From JAJFTV01 sp964426355 (lineage in GTDB: Bacteria > Chloroflexota > Anaerolineae > Anaerolineales > Anaerolineaceae), in NCBI GenBank assembly GCA_964426355.1, contig CAYRRA010000016.1, positions 1 through 37,136 of the forward strand: a stretch of 37,136 nucleotides of DNA, given 5' to 3'. The notes under the pieces were generated by a model. That model made no database searches and was not told the DNA's origin. It worked only from the letters and a program-made list of their open reading frames with translations. Both the position numbers and the translations under genes were made by a program. This document shows, piece by piece, positions 23,510-31,350 of this stretch (positions are counted from its first letter, which is position 1; every line of letters begins with the position of its first letter).

Positions 23510-23559
23510 CGCAAGAGGTGTTTTCTTGCGGTGCGAGGGTTCGGATCAGAGACCCTCGC
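23510..23559. repeat. Two hairpins with dispersed core repeat
   Basis: CGCAAG (23510-23515) pairs with CTTGCG (23525-23530); GCGAGGGT (23533-23540) pairs with ACCCTCGC (23552-23559). The reverse complement of the second shares GAGGGTCTCTGA, then CCGAA and CTC, with 10779-10799. Confidence 0.6.
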
Positions 23560-23620
23560 AATCGTATTATTTGCTTGTTAAAGCTATCCTATCTTTTGGA
23601 ACAATCTCTTTCTACCCATT

Positions 23621-24406
23621 TCAATCAGCGCATGGTTCTGTCCAGTTGCGCAGGCGCGGGAGAAATGCCAAAACCTCTTCTTTCATCCGCTCCGGGACGA
23701 TGACCTGCCAGGTCTCTTCGCTGGAGCGGCGCACCCGCATGGGCAGATGCAGTTGGATGTTGAGCAGGCGGGCGTCATCGGGGTCAAAATCGGCGGAACG
23801 GATGTGGCGTTCGCGATTCTGCCGGAAATAGTTACCGTCCATGTATACTTCACCAATACCCAGGGCAGCCTGGTAGGGGGCGGTTCGTCGGTACGCCCGC
23901 TGCTCGATGATCTTATTGCCCAGCACGGTGACGGCTCCCAGCGCCAGCCCGATCCCGCCTCCGATGAGTAGCCCCAGCAGCGCCTTCAGTATTCCTTGCG
24001 TCAAATCTTCATCTAACCCCACCAGGAAACCGGTTAACGCCCCGCAAATGGCAATCAGGGCTGTCAGGCAGCCCAACTGAACCTTCCAGTCGTTATTGCT
24101 TTCCGCTTTTTGAAGCTCTTTGAAGGGTTGAAATTCCTCAGGTGTGAGTTCCCAGTACAACACGCAGTGTTCGCTTTGCAGAAATTTGTTTGCCCGCGCG
24201 CTTTGATTCTGCCCAGCCAGCCAGGTTGCGAACAGCATTAGCGTGAACAAAGCCACAAAGATGAGGACAATCAGGGGGATGACCGCAGAAATAAACCCGA
24301 AAAGGGACAGCCCCAGTGTGAGGAGAAATGCCAACAAAAAGAAACCGTCCAGTACAGCAAACTGAATCACTCCTTCCAGGTGTGGGTTGCGGCGCTGAAA
24401 TTTCAT
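23621..24406 (-). CDS. Membrane protein with two hydrophobic regions, unknown function
   Basis: The 261-aa protein starts at ATG 24406, where GGAGG is seen upstream; a longer frame to 24559 has no such site. There are two N-terminal membrane segments (about 15-70), a soluble part (about 75-110), two further segments (about 118-165, the second glycine-rich: LLGLLIGGGIGLALGAVTVLG) and a soluble C-terminal domain of about 95 residues. I do not recognise a family. The gene is a single transcription unit, convergent with the WD40 lipoprotein gene, separated from it by the terminator and repeat hairpins. Confidence 0.75.
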   Translation of the reverse strand: MKFQRRNPHLEGVIQFAVLDGFFLLAFLLTLGLSLFGFISAVIPLIVLIFVALFTLMLFATWLAGQNQSARANKFLQSEHCVLYWELTPEEFQPFKELQKAESNNDWKVQLGCLTALIAICGALTGFLVGLDEDLTQGILKALLGLLIGGGIGLALGAVTVLGNKIIEQRAYRRTAPYQAALGIGEVYMDGNYFRQNRERHIRSADFDPDDARLLNIQLHLPMRVRRSSEETWQVIVPERMKEEVLAFLPRLRNWTEPCAD

Positions 24407-24637
24407 GCTGCGTTTCCTCCGGTTCAGAATAGATGCTATCCTATCGTTTCTCCTGGCTCGTGCATGCGTGAAGCTGAAAAACGATGGCAAATGACCTTGA
24501 CTTAATTTTATCTGTATTATTTGAATCATGGGAAATTCTGGCTGCCTGCATGTTGGCATCCAACCTGTTTTATGGTTTTTTCAACCGGGTAAAAAAGGTG
24601 TTACACTATCGCAAAGTATGGTACTGGAAGGAATAAA

Positions 24638-25957
24638 ATGAAAAAAGCTGACACCCTCATTTTCAATGCCTGCCTGGTCACGATGGACCCCCAATTGACA
24701 CTGATTGAGAACGGCGGGCTGGCTGTTTTGAACGGACGCATCGCTGCGTTGGGGGAAAGCAACGCAATCCTGGCGGATTTTCAAGCGGACGAAAAGCTGG
24801 ATGCAGGCGGACGCATCCTCATGCCGGGTTTGATCGACACGCACGCCCATCTGGCGACGGTGCTGCTGCGCGGTCTTGCAGAGGACCTTCCCCTGGAGCC
24901 CTGGCTGAAAAGGGTCTGGGAGGGTGAGAGTATTTCCATGACAGCGGAAAATGTAGAGACCGCTGCGCAATTGGGGATCAGTGAACTGGTATTGGGCGGG
25001 ACGACCTGCGCAGTCGATATGTACTGGTTCCCGAATGCGACGGCACGGGCAGCAAAACGGGTGGGGTTTCGCCTGGTGAACGGGCCGGTCTTTTTAGAGA
25101 CCGAGACTGCCCCGGATGGATTCTCCTTTACTGACCGGCTAGCTTTTGGAGAGGAGTTTGTGGAGCAGTATAAAGAGGATGCATTAATCCATCCGATGTT
25201 GATGCCGCACAGCACATACACCGATTCTCCGGTTGCGCTGCGCGAGGTCAAACGCCTGGCGGAAAAGTTGGGTGTGATGATTCATATTCACTCGGCTGAG
25301 ACTGTAGGTGAGGTGCAGGACGTACAGGTGCGGCATGGCTTATCGCCGATTCGTTTACTCGACTCGCTGGGTTTGCTGGACGAGAATATTCTCCTGGCGC
25401 ACTGCGTGCATGTGGATGCGCAGGAGATCGACCTGATTACCCGGAAAGGCGCAGCGGTGGCGCACAACCCGGTCAGCAATATGAAACTGGCTTCCGGTTT
25501 TGCACCGATTACCCAGATGATGGCTCAAGGGGTCAAGCTGAGCATAGGAACGGACGGGGCGCAGAGTGGAAATGACCTGGATATGTGGTGGTCGATGCGC
25601 CTGGCTGCACTGCTGCAAAAGGGCATTCTGCGCGATGCCAGTGTGATGAAAGCACAGGATGTGGTCAGGACGGCGACGATGGGTGCTGCCTCCTGTATTG
25701 GGCTGGGGGATGAAATCGGTTCGCTTGAGCTCGGCAAAAAAGCTGACCTGATTCTGCTGAGACGAAACGCTGCCCACCTGACCCCTCTGTACGACGTGTA
25801 TGCTCACCTGGTGTATACATACGGTCGCGAGGATGTGGACGCGGTGATGATTAATGGGGAATGGGTGATGCGCGAACGGCATTTGCAGCGAACTGACCTG
25901 GATGAGAACATGGAGAAGGTCAATCGCCTGGCAGATGAAATTGCCCGTCGTATCTAA
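24638..25957 (+). CDS. Amidohydrolase, MTA/SAH deaminase-like
   Basis: This 439-aa metal-dependent hydrolase has the amidohydrolase layout. The HxH pair (His69, His71) lies in DTHAHLATVL, with a third His in HIHSAET, a fourth in LAHCVHVD and a catalytic Asp in GTDGAQSGNDLD. These match the group that deaminates 5'-methylthioadenosine, S-adenosylhomocysteine and related adenosines, and the length fits. Other group members act on guanine or on triazines, so the substrate is not certain. The gene has GGAAGG before ATG 24638. It is followed by the repeat and the next operon's promoter, so it is a separate unit, but it sits next to an MTA-phosphorylase-containing operon, which supports an MTA-related role. 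Confidence 0.85.
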   Translation: MKKADTLIFNACLVTMDPQLTLIENGGLAVLNGRIAALGESNAILADFQADEKLDAGGRILMPGLIDTHAHLATVLLRGLAEDLPLEPWLKRVWEGESISMTAENVETAAQLGISELVLGGTTCAVDMYWFPNATARAAKRVGFRLVNGPVFLETETAPDGFSFTDRLAFGEEFVEQYKEDALIHPMLMPHSTYTDSPVALREVKRLAEKLGVMIHIHSAETVGEVQDVQVRHGLSPIRLLDSLGLLDENILLAHCVHVDAQEIDLITRKGAAVAHNPVSNMKLASGFAPITQMMAQGVKLSIGTDGAQSGNDLDMWWSMRLAALLQKGILRDASVMKAQDVVRTATMGAASCIGLGDEIGSLELGKKADLILLRRNAAHLTPLYDVYAHLVYTYGREDVDAVMINGEWVMRERHLQRTDLDENMEKVNRLADEIARRI

Positions 25958-25960
25958 TTA

Positions 25961-26070
25961 ACGTGATTTCGGGTTTAGTGTTTTCACCCGCCTCAATTTG
26001 AACGTTGTTGCCAACAACTTACCATTAAGGGTGGTGGGTGGGGTTAGATAAAGTGATCCCGAATTGAGGT
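25961..26070 (-). repeat. Dispersed intergenic repeat, copy C
   Basis: Read on the minus strand it runs ACCTCAATTC, CACCCACCACCCTT, GGTAAGTTGTTGGCAACAAC, CAAATTGAGGCGGGT and AAACCCGAAATCACGTTA, in the same order as 9933-10050. The ends are inverted (CCTCAATT and AATTGAGG), and GTTGTTG-G-CAACAAC is a perfect inner palindrome. Confidence 0.75.
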
Positions 26071-26077
26071 TAATAAA

Positions 26078-26103
26078 AGCCTGCTTGCGTAAGGCAAGCT
26101 TTC
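26078..26103 (+). terminator. Weak hairpin, possible terminator
   Basis: GCTTGC (26083-26088) pairs with GCAAGC (26094-26099), followed by TTTC. The T run is short. It may end the amidohydrolase transcript before the next promoter. Confidence 0.45.
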
Positions 26104-26128
26104 TGCGTGAATATTTCAGCAAGACCGC

Positions 26129-26157
26129 TTGACTCTGCCATTAAAAATGGTTACAAT
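26129..26157 (+). promoter_or_regulatory. Promoter of the ABC/RuBisCO-like operon
   Basis: TTGACT (26129-26134) and TACAAT (26152-26157) with exactly 17 nt between them. Transcription would start near 26164, giving an 80-nt leader that contains the palindrome at 26180. Confidence 0.75.
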
Positions 26158-26172
26158 AATGAGTACATAAGT

Positions 26173-26202
26173 GCAACGATGTACAATTGTACACATTGTT
26201 GC
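26173..26202 (+). promoter_or_regulatory. Palindromic operator (candidate SorC/DeoR-type site)
   Basis: TGTACAATTGTACA (26180-26193) is a perfect 14-nt palindrome, flanked by GCAAC and GTTGC (outer arms, slightly shifted). It lies about 16-30 nt after the expected transcript start, a position where a bound repressor would block. DeoR of E. coli binds a similar-sized palindrome (TGTTAGAATTCTAACA). The obvious candidate regulator is the SorC-type protein at 35690. Confidence 0.6.
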
Positions 26203-26244
26203 CAACCAGACCCCACTTTTCAAAATGAGAAAAAAGGAGTTTAG

Positions 26245-27318
26245 ATGATGAAGGGCTATGATCTTTCAAACCAAATTTCAAGACGCAGTTTCTTGAAAGG
26301 TACAGTCGTGGTGACGGCAGCAGGTTTGGTCACCGTTTACGGTAGCACTTTACTGGCAGGCTGTGCACCAAAATCCTCAGGTCCGGCGAATGTTCGTTTT
26401 CAGCCTTCCTGGATCCCTGATGTGCAAAACGGCGGCATTTATGCAGCCATTTCCCAGGGTTATTACAGCGACAGCGAATTAACGGTCGAAATCCTGCCGG
26501 GTGGACCGGGTATCCTGGGCGGCGCAGTGGTTGATTCGGGTGATGCAGAGCTGGGCGAGATGGCTTCGTCGGTCGACCTGGTGAAAGCAGTCAGCCAGGG
26601 GACGAGACTGGTCACCGTTGCAACCGCGTTCCAGCGCAGCCCTGCTGGTCTGGCGTATATTAAACAGCACCCGGATGGAACCGCAGGTGCAGACTACTCC
26701 GGTGGTCCTGCGGCATTGAGAGGAAAACGTGTGGGCATCACCGGCGGCGTAAACCTGCCCTGGCGTGTGATGTGCGCCGAAGTGGGTCTTGACCCTGAAG
26801 CCGATTTCGAGATTGTCAGCACCGGTTATGACCTCGCACCCCTGTTGGATGGTACCGTGGAAGCCATCTGGTGCTTCCTGACCAATCAGCCGGGTATGGT
26901 GCGTGGCATGGGTTATGACCTGGGTGTGATTGACTCGTATGAATGGGGTTACAAGGTGCCGGGCAACTTCTACATCACCAAACCGACCTACCTGGAAGAC
27001 AACCTCGATGTAGCAGCCCGTTGGTTGAGCGCTACCCGCAAAGGTTGGGAATATACCAACAGCAACTGCACCCCGATTTGCGAAGAAATCACCGCAAAAC
27101 TGGCTGAGAGCTATGGTACCGAACTGGGGCAGCAGGTTGTGCAATGCCAGGACCAGATCCCGTTCATGGAATCTGCCTTGACGAAAGAAAAAGGTTTGCT
27201 CTACATCAATGTTGAAGATTGGGAAAACGCCATTCGCATCATGAGCGATATTGGTGAGCTCGAGACGGTTCCCAAGGTTGAAGATTTCGTCAACATGGAA
27301 GTACTCAAAAAAATCTAG
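26245..27318 (+). CDS. ABC transporter substrate-binding protein, NMT1/THI5-like (Tat lipoprotein)
   Basis: The 357-aa protein begins with a twin-arginine motif SRRSFLKG (12-19), a hydrophobic stretch and a lipobox LAGC with Cys40, so it is probably exported folded by Tat and anchored outside. The mature part fits the NMT1/THI5-like fold (FQPSWIPDVQNGGIYAAIS onward; IVSTGYDLAPLLDGTVEAIW), the family that brings in sulfonates, pyrimidines, nitrate-like and aromatic compounds. A GGAG ribosome site precedes ATG 26245. It starts the operon with the ATPase and two permeases. The ligand cannot be read from sequence; the neighbouring genes suggest a small N- or S-containing organic molecule. Confidence 0.92.
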   Translation: MMKGYDLSNQISRRSFLKGTVVVTAAGLVTVYGSTLLAGCAPKSSGPANVRFQPSWIPDVQNGGIYAAISQGYYSDSELTVEILPGGPGILGGAVVDSGDAELGEMASSVDLVKAVSQGTRLVTVATAFQRSPAGLAYIKQHPDGTAGADYSGGPAALRGKRVGITGGVNLPWRVMCAEVGLDPEADFEIVSTGYDLAPLLDGTVEAIWCFLTNQPGMVRGMGYDLGVIDSYEWGYKVPGNFYITKPTYLEDNLDVAARWLSATRKGWEYTNSNCTPICEEITAKLAESYGTELGQQVVQCQDQIPFMESALTKEKGLLYINVEDWENAIRIMSDIGELETVPKVEDFVNMEVLKKI

Positions 27319-27434
27319 ACCTGTCAGGCAGGTGAGAGACCCTGGGGCAAAGGATGTTTTGTGAAGACCCCTCCGTGCTTTTGGATGAGAAATGCGAGCC
27401 GGAATAAAACACAAACTTTCCTTCTCCAGGGTCT
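27319..27434 (+). other. Spacer with long-range pairing, possible mRNA structure
   Basis: Inside the 170-nt gap between the binding protein and the ATPase, ACCTG/CAGGT (27319-27333) forms a hairpin and AGACCCTGG (27337-27345) can pair perfectly with CCAGGGTCT (27426-27434). AAGACCCCT occurs twice (near 27364 and 27460). It may stabilise the binding-protein message or attenuate the rest. No known riboswitch class is recognised. Confidence 0.4.
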
Positions 27435-27488
27435 TAGTTAAGTAGTTTTGGCTGCAAAGACCCCTGCAACCCAACAATCGAGGAGAGA

Positions 27489-28301
27489 ATGGCAAGCGTT
27501 GTTTTAAGGAATGTTTCCAAACAGTTTATTATCCATAATGAACCCTTCCAGGCATTAAAAAATGTCAGTTTTGAAATCGGGGATCATGAATTTGTTTCCC
27601 TGATTGGTCCATCCGGTTGCGGAAAATCAACTATTCTTCGGCTAATCGGCGGTTTGCTTTTCCCGGAAGAGGGTGAAATTGAAGTGTGCGGTATGACCCC
27701 TACCGATGCACGCAAAAACCGCATGTATTCCTTTGTCTTTCAAGATGCTGTGCTCTTCCCCTGGCGTTCGGTTATTCGAAACGTGCAGCTTCCCATGGAG
27801 ATTGGACAGAAGGTGGATAAAAAAGCCGCCCGGCAGAAAGCCCAGTTACTGCTTGAGCTGGTAGGGCTCTCTGGTTTTGAGGAAGCCGCTCCAAACCAGT
27901 TATCTGGCGGAATGAAACACCGCGCCGCGCTGGCGCGTGCCCTGGTCACCAGTCCGCCGCTCATTTTTATGGATGAGCCGTTTGCCGCGCTGGATGAAAT
28001 CACCCGCGACCGGATGAATATCGAACTTCTGCGCATCTGGAGCGAGACGAAAGCCAGTGTGGTTTTTGTGACGCATTCCATCGAAGAAGCCGTATTCCTT
28101 TCCGACCGAGTGATTGTGCTATCCACTCGACCGGGAGAACTGGTGGCGGATATTCGCATCGACCTGCCGCGCCCGCGCAAACTGGATTTGAAGCAGAATG
28201 AAGACTGCTTTGTCTACAGCAATGAAATCCGCAAGCTGCTGGCGCGCGTGACGCAGAAAGCAGCCGACCAGACCAACCTGGGTGAGCTTCCTGAGCTCTA
28301 G
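27489..28301 (+). CDS. ABC transporter ATPase, SsuB/TauB/ThiZ type
   Basis: The 270-aa ATPase has Walker A GPSGCGKST at residues 40-48, a Q-loop in FQDAVLF, signature LSGGMKHRAALARAL and Walker B LIFMDEPFAALDE, then the switch His in VTHSIEEA. It powers the importer formed with the two permeases. The Met-Lys-His in the signature (GGMKHR instead of the usual GGMRQR) is a minor departure. GGAG lies just upstream of ATG 27489. Its family groups with nitrate/sulfonate/taurine importers. Confidence 0.95.
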   Translation: MASVVLRNVSKQFIIHNEPFQALKNVSFEIGDHEFVSLIGPSGCGKSTILRLIGGLLFPEEGEIEVCGMTPTDARKNRMYSFVFQDAVLFPWRSVIRNVQLPMEIGQKVDKKAARQKAQLLLELVGLSGFEEAAPNQLSGGMKHRAALARALVTSPPLIFMDEPFAALDEITRDRMNIELLRIWSETKASVVFVTHSIEEAVFLSDRVIVLSTRPGELVADIRIDLPRPRKLDLKQNEDCFVYSNEIRKLLARVTQKAADQTNLGELPEL

Positions 28302-28334
28302 TGGAAAAAGACTGCTGCATGGACTGGAGCCAAG

Positions 28335-29132
28335 ATGACTTTATCTGAGAAACAAAAGCGAGAACGGCGGGCATTCAGAGAAAAAGTGGTCAATATTCTC
28401 ATACCGGTCGTTTGTCTTATCGTAGCGGTGTTGTTGTGGGAGTTTGGAATTGGCGACAGCCTGAAATTTGTGCTGCCGCGTCCCAGCCTGATCATGGCAC
28501 AGATCATCAAACAGGCATCGCTGCTGCTTCGTAATGCCCAGGTAACTGTGCTGGAAGCCTTTACCGGTTTGCTGATCGGTACTGTGATCGGCATTCTTGT
28601 TTCGGTGGGATTTGTTTACAGCAAAACCTTTGCCAAAACGGTGTATCCTTACTCGTTGATCTTGCGCAGCCTGCCCTTGCTGGCGCTGCTGCCTATTTTG
28701 ACCGGTCTGATGGGTCCGGGTTTTGCTTCAAAGGTCACCATTATCACGCTCACATCCTTTTTTCCGGTATTGATTAACATGGTGCAGGGACTGACCTCCA
28801 TTAATAAAACCACCATTGAACTGATGCAGTCGCTGAATGCTTCCAAACAGGAAATCTTCTGGAAAGTGCGTCTGCCATCCTCGCTGCCCTATCTCTTTAC
28901 TGCGCTTAAAATCACCGGTTCCGGCGCCATCCTGGCAGCCATCATCAGCGAGTACATGTATGCGGTGAATGGACTGGGTGCGTTGATGGTGAATTTTATG
29001 TTTGGTGCACGCCTGTTAGATTTATGGGCAACCCTGCTGGCATCCGCGATTCTATCTTTATTGGTGTATGTATTGATCCTCATCCTGGAAAAGCTGTTGA
29101 TTCCCTGGGGAAAGTACGTTAAAGAGGGTTGA
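28335..29132 (+). CDS. ABC transporter permease (first)
   Basis: This 265-aa inner-membrane permease has about six membrane helices and the SsuC/TauC-type layout, with the EAA-like coupling loop around LMQSLNASKQEIFWKVRLPS (about 155-175). RBS GGAG precedes ATG 28335, 33 nt after the ATPase. It pairs with the larger permease to make a heterodimeric channel, as in systems of the NMT1 type that encode two permeases. Confidence 0.93.
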   Translation: MTLSEKQKRERRAFREKVVNILIPVVCLIVAVLLWEFGIGDSLKFVLPRPSLIMAQIIKQASLLLRNAQVTVLEAFTGLLIGTVIGILVSVGFVYSKTFAKTVYPYSLILRSLPLLALLPILTGLMGPGFASKVTIITLTSFFPVLINMVQGLTSINKTTIELMQSLNASKQEIFWKVRLPSSLPYLFTALKITGSGAILAAIISEYMYAVNGLGALMVNFMFGARLLDLWATLLASAILSLLVYVLILILEKLLIPWGKYVKEG

Positions 29133-29134
29133 AA

Positions 29135-30151
29135 ATGGAAAAACAAAAATTTTACCGGGAAAAAAGTTTCTGGATCAATATCATTGTGATCGTCCTCTTC
29201 CTGTTGGCATGGGAACTTCTATTTGCCAACCAGGATAACCTGGACAAGATTTCTTCCTTCATCAAACAAATCACGGGATGGCGTCTGCGTTTACATGCGC
29301 TATCCGCTATGGCAGTGCCGCGCCCCTCAAAAATTACCGGCATTCTCACAACAACGCCCCTGAATGGGCGCGGTGGGTGGGAATACTTCTGGTATCACGC
29401 TCAATCTACACTTTCGGCGGCTTTTTTGGGCTTCTTTATTGGTAATTTCATTGCCATGATTTTCGCAGTCCTGCTGGTCTATATCAAACCATTGGAGCGG
29501 GCACTGATGCCCATTTTTCTGGTTATTCGCAGCATTCCCCTGGCAGCCATTACCCCACTGCTGCTGCGTATTCGCTATACGTTGGCGGATATGCCGGCTG
29601 TGCAGGAGAGTCCGCTGCTTTTCAGCCTGTTTGGCACCGGGCAGGCGGTGAAAATGCTGATTGTGGTGTTGATTGTTTTCTTTCCCACCATGATAAACGT
29701 CTATGAGGGGTTGAAGAAAATATCATCATCGGAAATTGAGCTGATGAAAAGCCTGAACGCATCCGGCTGGCAGGTGTTTTGGAAGGTGCGCATTTTCAAC
29801 GCCATGCCATTAACCTTTGCCGCGCTCAAAATCGCCTCCGCCAGTTCTGTCCTGGCTGTGACGGTTGCGGAGTGGCTGGGTTCGGATCGCGGGTTAGGTT
29901 TTGTGATGAGCCAGGGCTCCACAGCCAGCCTGGATGCGCGCCATGTGTGGGCGTCTATCGTTATCATCACCGCTTTTGGCTTGTTGTTTTATTATGCAGT
30001 TTCATTCCTTGAAAAATTGCTCATCCCGTGGCATGAATCGGTGATTGCCCTGAAACAGGCGATGAACGGGCTGGAGTTAGATGCCCTACCCGACCAGGAG
30101 CCAAGCCGCACAACAATCCGGGAATCTGACTTGCGAAGGGAGGCAGTATGA
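29135..30151 (+). CDS. ABC transporter permease (second, larger)
   Basis: The 338-aa permease starts best at ATG 29135 with GAGG just upstream; the TTG at 29129 also lies in frame. It has an added N-terminal region of about 60 residues before the permease core and the EAA-like loop LMKSLNASGWQVFWKVRIFN. The loop is very like that of the first permease, so the two are paralogues. It overlaps the M20 hydrolase start by 4 nt (ATGA). The C-terminal tail after the last helix (about 35 polar residues) is longer than usual. Confidence 0.9.
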   Translation: MEKQKFYREKSFWINIIVIVLFLLAWELLFANQDNLDKISSFIKQITGWRLRLHALSAMAVPRPSKITGILTTTPLNGRGGWEYFWYHAQSTLSAAFLGFFIGNFIAMIFAVLLVYIKPLERALMPIFLVIRSIPLAAITPLLLRIRYTLADMPAVQESPLLFSLFGTGQAVKMLIVVLIVFFPTMINVYEGLKKISSSEIELMKSLNASGWQVFWKVRIFNAMPLTFAALKIASASSVLAVTVAEWLGSDRGLGFVMSQGSTASLDARHVWASIVIITAFGLLFYYAVSFLEKLLIPWHESVIALKQAMNGLELDALPDQEPSRTTIRESDLRREAV

Positions 30152-31335
30152 ACCTTGATATCATTCGAGATTATTTTCTTGCTCATCAAGAAACGGTTCG
30201 TGATTTGCGTAGAGATTTGCATCAGATCCCGGAACTGGGTTTTGAGGAAACAAAGACCGCTGCGTATATTGCTGCAAAGCTGGATGCAATGGGTGTTCCA
30301 TACACCAGCGGTATCGGTAAGACCGGCATCGTTGCCCGACTGGGCAAGGGAGATAAGGGTAGGATCGCGCTGCGCGCCGATATGGATGCCCTCCCCATCC
30401 AGGAGGAAAACCAGGTCAGTTACCAATCGCAGCACCCTGGCTTGATGCACGCCTGCGGACATGACGCCCACGTTGCCATGTTGTTGGGCGTGATAGGCTA
30501 TATGAAAACCATCGAAGACCAGATACCGGGCGAAATCTTGTTCGTTTTTCAGCCGGCAGAGGAACGCTCGGATGGCAACAACCTGACCGGTGCACGGCAC
30601 ATTTTAGAATCTGGTATGCTAAAGGCTGTTAAAGCCATGCTGGGAATGCATGTCATGAGCAACGTTCAAGCCGGCGGTTTTGGGATTGCCTCCGGCGGCG
30701 CAATGGCTTCCGGCGATTTGTTTATGGCTTCGATTTATGGCAAAGGCGGGCATGATGCCTGGGTACACGAGACCGTTGACCCGATTTTCATCAGCACGCA
30801 GGTGTTGAGCGCAATCTACTCGATTCGCTCTCGTCGGATTAACCCGCTTGCCAGCGGCACACTTTCGATTGGGACGATTGAGGGCGGCACGACCGCAAAT
30901 GTCATCCCGGAATGCGTGAAAATCAGCGGGACGATCCGCACGTTTGACCAGAAAATCCGCGATGTGTTTGTGGAAGAACTGGAAAATGCGCTGAAACTAT
31001 CTGAAGGTTTTGGCGGGCGCTATGAACTGAATATCCCTTTTCATGTGCCGGTCACGCAAAACTCTCCTCACCTGGCTGATATAGCCAGGGAGGTATGTGC
31101 TGATTTATTTGGCGCAGAGAGCCTGATCGATTTTCAACCGGTGATGGGTGTTGAAGATTTTTCATGGTATTCCCTGGAAATTCCATCACTGTTCATCATG
31201 CTGGGTGCACAACTGGAAGGGGAAATCCGCCCACACCATAACCCGCGCTTCGATATCGATGATTCGATCCTGTATCGGGGAAGCGCATTGATGAGCGCTG
31301 CGGCGTTGGCAGCACTGAATGATGAAAGTATTTGA
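30148..31335 (+). CDS. M20 family metallo-amidohydrolase
   Basis: The 395-aa enzyme matches the M20D group (hippurate, N-acyl-amino-acid and indole-acetyl-amino-acid hydrolases). Metal ligands appear in MHACGHDAH (Cys103, His105), FQPAEE and HHNPRF. The dimerisation domain sits in the middle (about 185-295). The conserved GGHGAxPH segment reads GKGGHDAWVHETVDP here, so a Gly-to-Asp change and loss of the proline may alter the substrate pocket. Sitting directly behind the transporter, it may hydrolyse the imported amide (inference). GGAGG precedes the start. Confidence 0.9.
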   Translation: MNLDIIRDYFLAHQETVRDLRRDLHQIPELGFEETKTAAYIAAKLDAMGVPYTSGIGKTGIVARLGKGDKGRIALRADMDALPIQEENQVSYQSQHPGLMHACGHDAHVAMLLGVIGYMKTIEDQIPGEILFVFQPAEERSDGNNLTGARHILESGMLKAVKAMLGMHVMSNVQAGGFGIASGGAMASGDLFMASIYGKGGHDAWVHETVDPIFISTQVLSAIYSIRSRRINPLASGTLSIGTIEGGTTANVIPECVKISGTIRTFDQKIRDVFVEELENALKLSEGFGGRYELNIPFHVPVTQNSPHLADIAREVCADLFGAESLIDFQPVMGVEDFSWYSLEIPSLFIMLGAQLEGEIRPHHNPRFDIDDSILYRGSALMSAAALAALNDESI

Positions 31336-31350
31336 GCAGCGGAGGATGTA

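Noticed and set aside
23463..23831. 122-codon plus-strand frame after the WD40 lipoprotein
   Set aside because: It reads through a terminator and repeat hairpins and then antisense to the membrane-protein gene.
26158..26244. SAM or other sulfur riboswitch before the ABC/RuBisCO-like operon
   Set aside because: The leader is only about 80 nt and is dominated by the palindrome; no riboswitch core is recognisable.
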